From Mesodorylaimus sp. YZB2_4 (Eukaryota; Nematoda; Enoplea; Dorylaimida; Dorylaimidae): 64,000 nt of DNA. Location: contig JASANH010001669.1 in the NCBI GenBank assembly GCA_030248295.1, forward strand, positions 1 to 64,000, written 5' to 3'. The translations under genes were made by a program, and so were the position numbers. The number at the start of each line of letters is the position of its first letter. Positions within the stretch are counted from its first letter, which is position 1. The notes below the pieces were generated by a model, which worked only from the letters and a program-made list of their open reading frames with translations, was not told the origin of the DNA and searched no databases. Of this stretch, positions 12,001 through 21,220 are shown piece after piece.

Positions 12001-15000
12001 TAGAAGCGGCGAAGCGTTTGATTTTAGCTTTTATATCAACATAAGGTTCAAATTTTCCAGTTATAGGATTTAACTTGCGATCCGGAGCTGTTATCTCGTA
12101 TTCTGGTCGTATTGGCTCATCGTCAAATTGAGTTGTGTACTCTTCGATGTCACTAATATTCCACCGACTAAACAGCTCCACTCGATAGCGCTTCCAGAGG
12201 ATCAAGAAACAGATCGCCCAGATTGTCATGAAAATCTAAGTCACAAAAAAACTCAATTTGTGTAGCCATCCTTAAAAATCTGAAATGGCGTTTCTGAGAG
12301 ATTAGACCACCCCCCCCCCCCTGGTTTTAGATGTACTATCCAAAATAGAGGAGAGGGTGAGGGGCCTACAGTATATGCAGTATCAACCTTTCATCATTCT
12401 AGCATTCTAACAAGTACTTTTGATAGTATTACAATAAAAAAATTTAGTTTCACCATCCTTGTTGCCCTTATGCACGTACAGGTACTCACCGAAAAAATCA
12501 CTGTCGTCTCGTTATCAAAACTTTCAGCAACTTGAGCGACTTTGCAAAAACTTTTTAAATGCTTAAAAAAGCAATCGCTGAATGGGCAGTCCCGGCAAAT
12601 GACAATATTTCTCGCAGTTTCGTTATGACAAGCCAATTTTGACATTTCATCCCAACTGCCAAGGCTAGCACCACCTGATATCAAAACTAGAGGGCCCACG
12701 ATGGCTGGTAAGATTAGCATCTTTGTGTAAAATCCTGCAAAAATAAGCGTAGTGAGGTAGCTAATAATTAGCAACTTGCAAAATACCTAAAAATGCGAAA
12801 TAGAATGCGACTCGCTCGCCATAATAATCTCGAATTGCGTCTAATGGCTGAAACCGCAGTAGCTGGGATGGTTTGACCCAGGATTCATACAGATACATTC
12901 TCATAGGCCACTTCCACGACGGTTTCTCTAGAAAAACGATAGGGTTCTATAATATACAAATATATACTGTACCTTTGTCAAATATATTTTTCAAAAATTC
13001 CTCACGGCATTTACTCAAAATATGTTTATTCGGATATGCTGTACTGTACTTATTCTTTTAGTTTTCACCTCGTTTACGTCACCCCTCCTCCTAGAGTACG
13101 GCTCGGCCAGGTGGGAGGTGTCTGCCTCTCTCGCCAAGCGCCCAATTACGGGCGAGGTATCGACTTTAGGCCCGGTAAATCATTTCGTGTGCAATATGTC
13201 CTTTCGCCCTCGAGTGCGAATAAGCGCCTTGGTGATGATGTATAACATGAACATCCTGGGAACAGTTTGGTTGAATTATTTGTATTCAAATAAGTTCCCC
13301 TGCGAATTGCGGAATGCCTGTGTACTGCGAGCCAGGTCCGACAATAGGTTCAAACCCAAACCCAAACCCAACCCAAAAATTTTGAAGTCGAACCCAACCC
13401 AAACCCATTTTTAAAATTTCAAGCCCAACCCATTGGCTAGTGAACCCAAGCCCAACCCATAAAAACCCACATTTTTAAAAAAATGGACTAAAACCCAAAA
13501 AACCACTTTTGTTCAATGAAGTTTTATTATCATTATGACGCACATTTTTGTGAAAATGCTATCATTCTTTACTAAGCGACCTCGTGAGACAATCTCGGCA
13601 TTGTGGCTTTACTCGAATGTCTTCCCTGAGAGAGAAGTTGTGATGTTAGTGGAAGAGTCTCCCTGGCCTCCCGCACGAGCACATTTACATCACATAACTC
13701 TAATTACATTGCGATAATACAATTTCGACAGCTCATTTCTTTCCCCCTCCACTCTCCCAAAACTACTACCCCCCACCCCCCAATCATCACAACAAAAAAC
13801 CCAACCTCTAATTTACACCCTCCCACACCAAAAAAAAAAACCCCCCCAAATTAAACCCTACATCATATTAACTTCCCCCCCCACTTCTCTATGCGCAGAT
13901 TTTTCCAACATGTGCTTAGATATACAGGCGGCAGGAAAAAAACCAAAATACCTCTTTGATACCTCTATCATACCCGATACCATCTTTAAGTAAGCAAAAA
14001 GTCCAATAGTAAGACCGCTCATATTCCTTGTTCACAAAACATGCTCTACGGCAAAAATATGCTAACATTATTGACATTACGAGAAGGCAAGCAGACACAG
14101 GAAACAAATAGAACTAAAAGTGACAGCCTATCGAGGCTGAAGCCAGCCTAAGGACCTCATGCTCGGGGTAGTCCAAACTTTATATCCTCGGAGCATTCCA
14201 TCAGAAGCTGAACCTGAACATTCAGTATCCGCAAGTTTTATTAGGTTTTTATTAGCTCTAAACCTATCAAAAAACTCGAGCCCAACCATTGCCAAACAAC
14301 CATAGGCTTCTTTATGGATTCTGGCCGACGACACTTGTAAACTTTCAAAACTAGGACCCGAGTGACCTGATCTCTGACTGCAAGTCGATCAGCTCGCTAT
14401 CATCTGCTGACGGACCATTTTTTAGTTCCGTCACAGTCAGACTGGTCGAATGAGACTAGCTGGGGGCGCTGGGTAAGTTTCTGAATATGCTATAATTTAG
14501 AGCTAAAGGATCGTCCGCGCGCTAATCGCCCGAGTGGGGTTGGGGAGAGGGGCTGCCATGATCTGTCGATTCGAAACCAATGGACATCATGTCGCAGTGG
14601 CTTCAAAACGCTGTCCCAATCAACCACATACTCATGCTGACCCCATGTGGAAAAGTGGTTTTTTGGGTATGGTTCGAAAAAAGGTCATCCTCAATAACCC
14701 AAAACCACCCTGTCTAAAAACTTGACCTACTGTAACCCAACTCAAAAACCAAAAAAATGGGCTGGGTTTTGGGACCGAATGTCGGACCTGGACTGCGAGA
14801 GAACATGCGATAGCTTCCATGTTCGTAGGTAGATTGCTGAGGGTGAAGAAGGGAGGGAGCTAATGTATGTTCGTGGAGTAAAATCCGGATACTTGCAAGG
14901 ATTACCTCGCTCAATTAGAGAAAAATTATCAGCTTTTTGGAGGGACTTGCATTCTAAAATGGATTGAGCATTGTAAACTTCCCCGTCTCCATAGATTTTC

Positions 15001-16174
15001 TCTCAAATAACTCCCCCTGGATCCATTCCAAAAAAAGTTTGGGGTATATTTGATTTTTCTGGCATTCCCCGATGCCTGCCGCCCTTTCGCTTTGATTGGC
15101 CGCAGTCACAAGCCCCGCCCTCGCGCTGCACTCTTGATTGACGGTGATTCCGTTCAAGTAATAGTCGTTTTTCACAACCCTTTTTATCACCTCATACAGG
15201 TAGTGACTATATGCCGCACTAGCCTGGAACATGAAATTCATTGTGCCCCGAACAATGTGCGACATCTTACTTTTTAATGCCTCGTAAGCGGAATGATTTT
15301 CCAAATCGCAGTCATGCAGGGCGAATGCCGCATCGTACACTTTTATTTCCACCAAATAATCGATGCCCACTTTCATTTCGTCTGGCATTTCGCACTGGAC
15401 GTTATCAGTCGATGCCAAACGTGGCAATTCACTCGGACGTTTTCGTTTTCTGTGCTCACCAAACGCGCCCATCGGATTCATAGCCAGTATGCCGATGTCA
15501 GTCAACGCCTGGTCCAAGACTCGTTTTTTTCTGTGGATTTCGACCTGAATTGTTTTCATGGCATCGTAAGTCAAATAGGCACGTTCTGCAGGAGTGAAAA
15601 ATGTATCGGTGGCTGAACCGATAAAACTGTTTCGAGACTTGCGACGAAATGGTGCAGCGAAATAGTCGGAGGGGGGATATTCCAAATTTGCTTGAAGACG
15701 AAATGGATCGTGGAAAAGCTTCCGATATAATTTTGAACATATGCTCGATTGTTTTGCTTGGTCTTCCTTCGATGGTAAATCGCCTTTTTTAATTGGTTTC
15801 CGCAATCGGCGCATTTCGGCTTGTCTAGCCAAAGCGTCATAAGGGGCGTGAATTTTAATGTAAGCTGTGCGGCCATCGTGCGATAAATCCTTCGATTCGT
15901 ATTCTAATTCCAGCCCACGTGCTCGAAGTTCATTCTCGAATTTGCGACGATATTTTGCATGTAATGCCCTTTTCCTCTTGGGCACGTCGAGGGGGCGATA
16001 GGTCAGTACAATATCCACCAATCGTTGTCCATCACTGAAGTAGGCCGTTGGTGATCTGTCTCGCGTTCTTCGCAATTTTTGCCTGTGTTTTTCAGTTGTA
16101 GGGGGCTTCTTTTGGCCCGTCCTTGCACGAATTCCCGCACGAGACTGAACTTCTGCTGATTTTTTATTCGACAT
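9067..16174 (-). CDS. Anoctamin (TMEM16 family), complete, 7 exons, 940 aa
   Basis: The exons on the minus strand are 16174-15271, 12927-12787, 12734-12490, 12235-11810, 10321-9820, 9764-9512 and 9418-9067. All junctions are GT-AG, the phases agree, and the stop is at 9067. Family members are calcium-activated chloride channels or phospholipid scramblases with ten membrane helices. The N-terminal cytoplasmic dimerisation domain spans about residues 45-300. Family motifs follow: QPLDAIRDYYGER, LNPITGKFEPY, FVNYYGALFYLAF, QYGFVTMFV and FPLAPLFALLNN. The length fits ANO1-7 type proteins. Calcium-site residues deviate: the helix-7 pair is Asp709/Gln712 and the helix-8 pair is Gln741/Asp745, where the mouse TMEM16A pattern has Glu/Glu and Glu/Asp. 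Glu665 of helix 6 is kept. The ATG at 16174 is the first in-frame start with a good continuation; the frame is open upstream without another ATG. Intron 1 carries a hAT-like element. Confidence 0.93.
10537..10980. repeat. Imperfect direct duplication in anoctamin intron 4
   Basis: Copy one is about 10537-10660 and copy two about 10858-10980. They share gactggagtg, ttggttgttgcagtg, cctcagataa or equivalents, gcaaagtcc, gatacaacta and attgcaaatagtcc. The offset is about 320 bases. No coding sense is evident, and this looks like local duplication of intronic sequence or two copies of one dispersed repeat. Confidence 0.6.
13332..14791. mobile_element. Non-autonomous hAT-like DNA transposon (1460 bp) with 8-bp target duplication
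   Basis: The left end begins CCAGGTCCGACAATAGGT and the reverse complement of the right end begins CCAGGTCCGACATTCGGT, giving an inverted terminal repeat of about 30 bp with few mismatches. The octamer ACTGCGAG occurs directly outside both ends (13324-13331 and 14792-14799). That is an exact 8-bp target duplication, as made by hAT-type transposases. Inside the left end is an array of AACCCA-like units, and matching GGGTTT units lie at the right end. No transposase is encoded. A 161-base stretch without any G lies inside. The element sits in anoctamin intron 1. Confidence 0.85.
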
Positions 16175-17546
16175 ATTAGAATGACTTAGTTTCGTCAGTT
16201 GTACACCGTTCACAGGGCGAGTGGGAGAAGATACGCGTTTCGTGTCTATGATGGAAGTCGACTGGCAAACTTGGTTCGATAAGTGCAGCCTACATTTTAT
16301 GGACTCCTCCAACGGTGGGTTTTGGTAAACAGGTTTTCAGACATATGTCAGGATGTGTTAGTTGGTTTCCTTCATATTCGTTGCCATTCGGCAGCAAAGA
16401 AAGTCGTAAGACTAAACAGGGAAGTTTCTTGAAATTTGCTAGAAGGAAAATTTTGGTGTTGTCTCAAATTGTTTTTCACTTTACTCCTACGCACGCATAT
16501 TTCGATTCCGTACCCGTGCTTGGGCGCAGGCGTTAGCATGTTTACGACCGCAGTGAAACTGTGCAAACCCGCGCGTAGCTAACCTTTTCTGTCTTACAAC
16601 TGCGCAAGACAGATTTGTTCAAACACCAAATTCTTTTACTCGCCTACTTACCAGCACGCCATGATGGCAATGTCGTAGAAAATAAGCATAAAATGTTAGA
16701 GCGGAGAAAATTAGCTACAGATAAAGAAAATGAATCTCAACAAGAGATACCAAAATATCGCCCGAACTAGCAGAAGATTATAGATCACGGAGTAACTAAA
16801 ACATGAATGCTTATGACAAAAGGTGACCTGTGGTCGTGACGATGCAGCAGATCTAACGTATCTAGTTCTGCACGAAAAGGTGAATTGATTTAGGCACTGT
16901 ATGTACACCAAGTGCGAGGAAATCTATAAGTAAATTCTGTCTTCTGTTGCGCACTTTCAGCAGAAGTGTGATACCCCTTCCAGCTATAGGTGGGTGTACC
17001 TACACGCGTACATACTGTCGGCGGTTAGGATGGACCCAACCGCTCGTGCCGATATACGTAGACGGAGTGGCCATGAAGGTAGTTCACGAGGCCATGGCAA
17101 GACCAGAAGGGCTCCTGGCGACCAGTCCTAGAACTAGTCTAGATTAGATCCAGGCTCGCTCTCCCTACTTCATGGTAAGAGAGGTCGAGCGCAGGAAGTA
17201 TCCATGAGCTGTAACAAGGCGACTCGTGCTGGCGGTTCAAACTGGTAAAGACGAACCCTCATCAAGAGATGCTGGTTGCAAAAGGCCAGATGACTGTACT
17301 GTAATTTGGCGCGTAGTCCCGCCTAATCTTCGTAATGAACCGGTTTTTGCTAAGTCATTGTATAGAGAGAGGCTCGTCTGGCAATTGATCCCCTGCCAAT
17401 AGCTGTGAACGACACCCGTCGTGGTGATGTTTCAGCCTCAGGTTAGGGCGGAAGACTTGGCTTCCTGCTCCAGAATTTTGGCGTAGGCTCCCAGTCATGC
17501 GGACCCAGAAGTATTGCAATAGATTTAGTGACCATTCTCATTGACC
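16175..17546. other. Intergenic stretch between anoctamin and cysteine-rich gene pair
   Basis: This is the anoctamin 5' flank, and the 3' flank of the downstream cysteine-rich gene. A GC-richer segment at about 16980-17280 looks like a dispersed repeat, but I could not pair it with another copy. No gene was recognised. Confidence 0.5.
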
Positions 17547-18013
17547 TTACTTCATATGGCACGAACACGAGCCCATTTTCACGTCATAAACACAGTGTTT
17601 GCACACAGATGGCGCGCAGTCAAGGAATTTACCATCATCATCAAAAATCGTGTAGCAGTAGACCGGATCTATGAACCCAGTATATGTGCATAAGCACTGG
17701 TCAAATTTCTCGTGGTAAGAACAACCGTAACCGTTGCCTGGAATATTTTTTGGATTACAATTACGATTTGTGCATTGAGTCATCGAAGAGCTGCTTCCGC
17801 GATGCGTTTCGCATGACTTGCCCACAGAAGGCTGCCTTTTTTGGAATTGGAGCTAAAATCCGCGCGCTTCTAAGAGGTTTAGGCATAGGACAGGCTTCTG
17901 ATTCTTACCTCAGTTTTATTTGTGGAAGAGAAAGGCAAATAAATTTCGTCGCATAAAATTAGATTCGTTGCTTGGAAGAGAAGAAATGAGGCGCAGAATA
18001 GTTGGAGACACAT
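17547..18013 (-). CDS. Secreted 12-cysteine precursor, paralogue A (136 aa, 2 exons)
   Basis: The exons are 18013-17909 and 17852-17547, with a 56-bp intron (GTAAGA...TTTTAG, phase 0). Exon 1 is a typical signal peptide starting MCLQLFCASFLLFQA, followed by a short pro-region. Exon 2 opens with LQFQKR; cleavage after Lys40-Arg41 would leave an N-terminal Gln. The mature part of about 95 residues has 12 cysteines in two units: C-x12-C-x4-C-x11-C-x8-C-x-C, then C-x12-C-x4-C-x2-C-x8-C-x-C. The motifs CLCTY and CYTIFDDDG are shared with the neighbouring gene at 18448-18917. The product is probably secreted and disulphide-bonded. I do not recognise the family; antimicrobial, venom-like, cuticular or signalling roles are all open. 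Confidence 0.8.
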
Positions 18014-18447
18014 TCTGAAAATCACGCTCTGCTAATTGCCAGCACTATAATTTTAGACTGCTCAAATCGTAAGAGCAAATGTGCTGAAAAAGCTTTTATA
18101 ATCTGTGCTAAAAATTCTAAACTTAAGTGTTTTCCAGTTTGTTCCATTAACGTGTTCCAATTTACAGCAAAGTATAAATCGCATTCGAACTCTATCAGAA
18201 ATTAAAAGCAGCACTTTTCCCATTAAAGATGTAAGGCTGCATTATTCGACCATTCTTTGCTTCGCTGGATTGTGCTGTTTGTGAATATAGATGCCTTCGT
18301 AAAGCAAACTCATGGTCAAGTTCAAAGACAGAAAGAAAATTTGAGCATAGGAAAATAAAAGAAAATCACGTAATTAGATATTGCACCAAGAGATTCCCCA
18401 GTAGGTCAGAAAAATATGCTCAAATTTTTCGTTAAGACTTGATCATT

Positions 18448-18917
18448 TTATTTTTGGCTGCACTTGCACACACCACTCGGAAAGTCATACTCGCAAGCAA
18501 ACTTGCATCCGGCTGAGTAACAGTTTTTGAAGTATCCGTCATCATCATATACAGTGTAACATTCACCACCCGGATTCAAGTAGACGCAAAGACATTTGCT
18601 CACACTAAGCTTATCAAAATATCTGCATGTCCAGCCACTGTCTGAACCACCACCAACATTACAGCCCGCATCGTAGCATTTGGCTTTTTCTGGTTCCAGG
18701 ATGTCCCGGCTTGTGCCGCACAAATTACCTTTTGGTGGTTGTTGGCGTTTGTTGAGAGTCTACAGGTTACAGAAATGACAGCAAATAAAAACTGAATCAA
18801 ATTAGTTACCTGGCTTAAAATATATTTGGTAGCATTATTTTCTGATGTTTCATGCAGTGCCTCTGTCAGCTGGGAGACAAAACAACAAATAAAAATACAC
18901 CATAGTTTTTTGCACAT
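18448..18917 (-). CDS. Secreted 12-cysteine precursor, paralogue B (139 aa, 2 exons)
   Basis: The exons are 18917-18810 and 18759-18448, with a 50-bp intron (GTAACT...CTGTAG, phase 0). Exon 1 carries the signal peptide MCKKLWCIFICCFVSQLTEA and an Asn-rich pro-region. Exon 2 opens TLNKR, so the Lys40-Arg41 site is at exactly the same position as in paralogue A and is again followed by Gln. The cysteine spacing is C-x13-C-x4-C-x11-C-x10-C-x-C, then C-x12-C-x4-C-x3-C-x8-C-x-C. Shared words with A are CLC-x-Y, CYT-x-x-DDDG, and YD before the last cysteine pair. The gene lies head to tail about 430 bp upstream of A, in a tandem duplication with the same intron position and phase. No known family was recognised. 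Confidence 0.8.
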
Positions 18918-20560
18918 CTTTGCTCGACAGAGGTCGAAATGTACAGTAGACGGCAATCGAACAAGCACCGCGCCTCTGAGATAAAAGGCTTCTAAAATGG
19001 TATTAGTAATCTCGGCACGTTATGTGAAAATGTCTTAGTGCTTATTGTCCGTTCTCTCAAGCTAATTTGAAAACCGTCTGTGCTCACACACAATCAAAAG
19101 AAAATATACATTAGTTCATTGGGCCAACCAGACACAGTATATTCCTGCCCGACTAGCTACACGTACTGCGTCATCGTGCGCTATATTCTTATCTAAAAGC
19201 AAATATGACTACTCCAGCGATCTGATGCACTGGCACTCCTATCTGAGGCCGTATTCCAGAAGCGTTTTCCTGCGAGGTTTTCCAGTCATCTGGGTGGTTT
19301 CCTCCGAGATCACAGTAAACCCTACTACAGAAAGATTCCGCTGGCTCTTTTCTTGTAAGCGGGTCAAGTTTCCAGTGAGCTTGAAGGGTTTACACAAAAT
19401 GATATCCCAGAAACATTCCTTGGAGAAAAGTTCCTGCGAGTTTGACCACCTCGCAGGAAAAACGTTCAGGTGGCAGAGAGCACCTAAAATCAGGTTTCAT
19501 GCGAGCTTTGTCTGTGGTTTAACATAGTCGTGCTGCTAAAATGGATTTCGTTGAATCCTATGAGGACAATATATTTGTCAGCCTCACCGTCAGCAGTTTT
19601 CTCTCATCGTACTGATCCGTACGATGAGTAAGATGAACAACAATTTATCACTTGCTATCGTTTCACGAAGGATGGAGCTAATGACTGGTCATTCTTGCTT
19701 CGCCACGACCTAATAATCGTAAGGCGAAAGACGGAAGACTCGTCGTCATCAGATTTCATGAAGAAACTGTTTTCGTTGCAAAAGAAATGGCGTGAAGCAA
19801 GGGCGAGCAGCGGAATGTTGCAAATTTTAAAAGAAAGCTACGACGCTTTTGGCAATCTTGTAAGTTGAGTCCCTGACCTAAACTTGTCAAGTTTATGGAA
19901 TAGTTTGGCCAAGGTCCCAATGTTCAGATAAAGTTTTTGGGTCCTGGATTGATCGTTTGGGAGTTACTTTCTGATCAGTGGCCATAAGTCTTGAATATAA
20001 AGAGGAGTTATTTCAAATTGCTATTTTTAAAAAATAACTGGGAGACAGTAGATACTAGCTGTACTTTCTAAATAAGGATTTATCGTGCATTTTCTGATCA
20101 AGGGCTTTACTGGTGCACTCCATTTTTCGAGAGGTCACTGCTTCACTTCTTACCAAATTTGGCTTGTGACACAATTATGTTATCGTGCCTTGTTTATGCT
20201 AGCCTGCAGGTGGTTTTTGGCTCAGTAATATCATGTCATTTTTAAGCATTTTAAAATTTACGTAATGCTTTCTTGTTTTTGAGCATTTGTTGCATCGCGC
20301 ATTTGTAAGGTTTTGTAATGCTTTCTTGCTAAGTAAATCTACTGCAGCTTGAATTTTTGGGAAGGCCTTATTCATCTTAGAAAGATTGAAATCCAACTTG
20401 GTCTAAAATTAATAAGATCTGTCTAAAATCTTGGCAAGATTTTTAATCCCTGTCTATAATCTTAATATGTCTTAGCAAGGTTCTTAGTAAGCTTTCTAAG
20501 CTGCCTTACTAAGGTCTTAGTAAGATTTCAGTCAAATGGTAAATGCGGGTATGCTCGAAC
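18918..20560. other. Intergenic stretch, no gene recognised
   Basis: Open frames are short and unconvincing. Around 20220-20520 there are repeated words (taatgctttcttg, cttagtaag) suggesting a degenerate repeat, possibly the flank of the Harbinger relic that follows. Confidence 0.4.
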
Positions 20561-20782
20561 ATGACCGACAGCTGTTTACCTGCGCCTCGATTTTACGCAA
20601 GCGGTGGGCCGTATGAACTGCTCGATGGTGATTTACTTGACATTTCACAGCTAGCTTATCGAAAGCGATTACATGCCTCTCTGAAGCACCTTCAAAAAAC
20701 CATGAGCAATATCGAATCGAAAATCGCCTATCAATGTGCGCTCATCATCAGAAATTCACAAATAAGTCGCACCCTGACCTGG
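20561..20782 (+). CDS. Candidate exon of unknown function, possibly part of a degraded transposon
   Basis: The open frame from an ATG at 20561 encodes about 74 residues with an even composition and a helical middle (LAYRKRLHASLKHLQKTM). It ends at a possible donor, TGG|GTAATC, at 20782/20783. It lies 100 bp upstream of a Harbinger-type transposase relic on the same strand and may belong to it. I do not recognise the sequence. Confidence 0.3.
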
Positions 20783-20882
20783 GTAATCCCACTCGCACAT
20801 TCTTTGACAAAGCTGTCGGGACATCATGGAGGAAATAACCAACTAGGATCGTCTAAGGCGACTCTGCTTATCCATGCTGAAG

Positions 20883-21220
20883 ATGGCGCACAGTATGACA
20901 CAATTCAAAGATCCTCTTACGGAAGAAGTTCAAAAAGTTAGTAGAAGTGTGAGCCCACGAAAATGCAGCACAGCTCACAAGAAAACGAGGGTGGTTATCG
21001 AGAACACAATTGGCCAGTGAAAGGAACGTCAGTTTGGATTGCGTCATTCTAAGTCTCGTCGAGCACAAATGGTTGCACAAAGTGTCGGTATGCTTGCTTG
21101 CGCTGTGCTGGTTTAGCTATAGGCATGCCCGACTTTGTTGAAGGAGCCGACAGAAATAAGGACGTCGTTATCGCCGTTGACAATCAAAATGATCAACTGG
21201 CGACTGATGGGCTTAGGCGA
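20883..21220 (+). pseudogene. PIF/Harbinger transposase C-terminal relic
   Basis: The frame reads a Phe-Lys-Asp-Pro stretch, then AHKKTRVVIENTIGQ. This is the conserved region of Harbinger/HARBI1 nucleases, where His-x-x-x-Arg-Val-Val-Ile-Glu supplies the last catalytic Glu. A TGA at 21018-21020 stands where the family usually has Trp. After it, sequence resembling the family C-terminus continues (RHSKSRRAQMVAQ, LACAVL), followed by further stops and a probable small deletion. It is a dead fragment. Confidence 0.5.

Noticed and set aside
13345-13500. AACCCA-rich stretch resembling telomeric repeat
   Set aside because: It is irregular and lies just inside the terminal repeat of the h​AT-like element at 13332-14791, so it is an element end rather than an interstitial telomere.
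17547-18917. Classification of the cysteine-rich pair as classical CS-alpha-beta defensins
   Set aside because: The middle spacing is C-x4-C, not the C-x3-C needed for the helix register, and each protein has two six-cysteine units; similarity is only suggestive.
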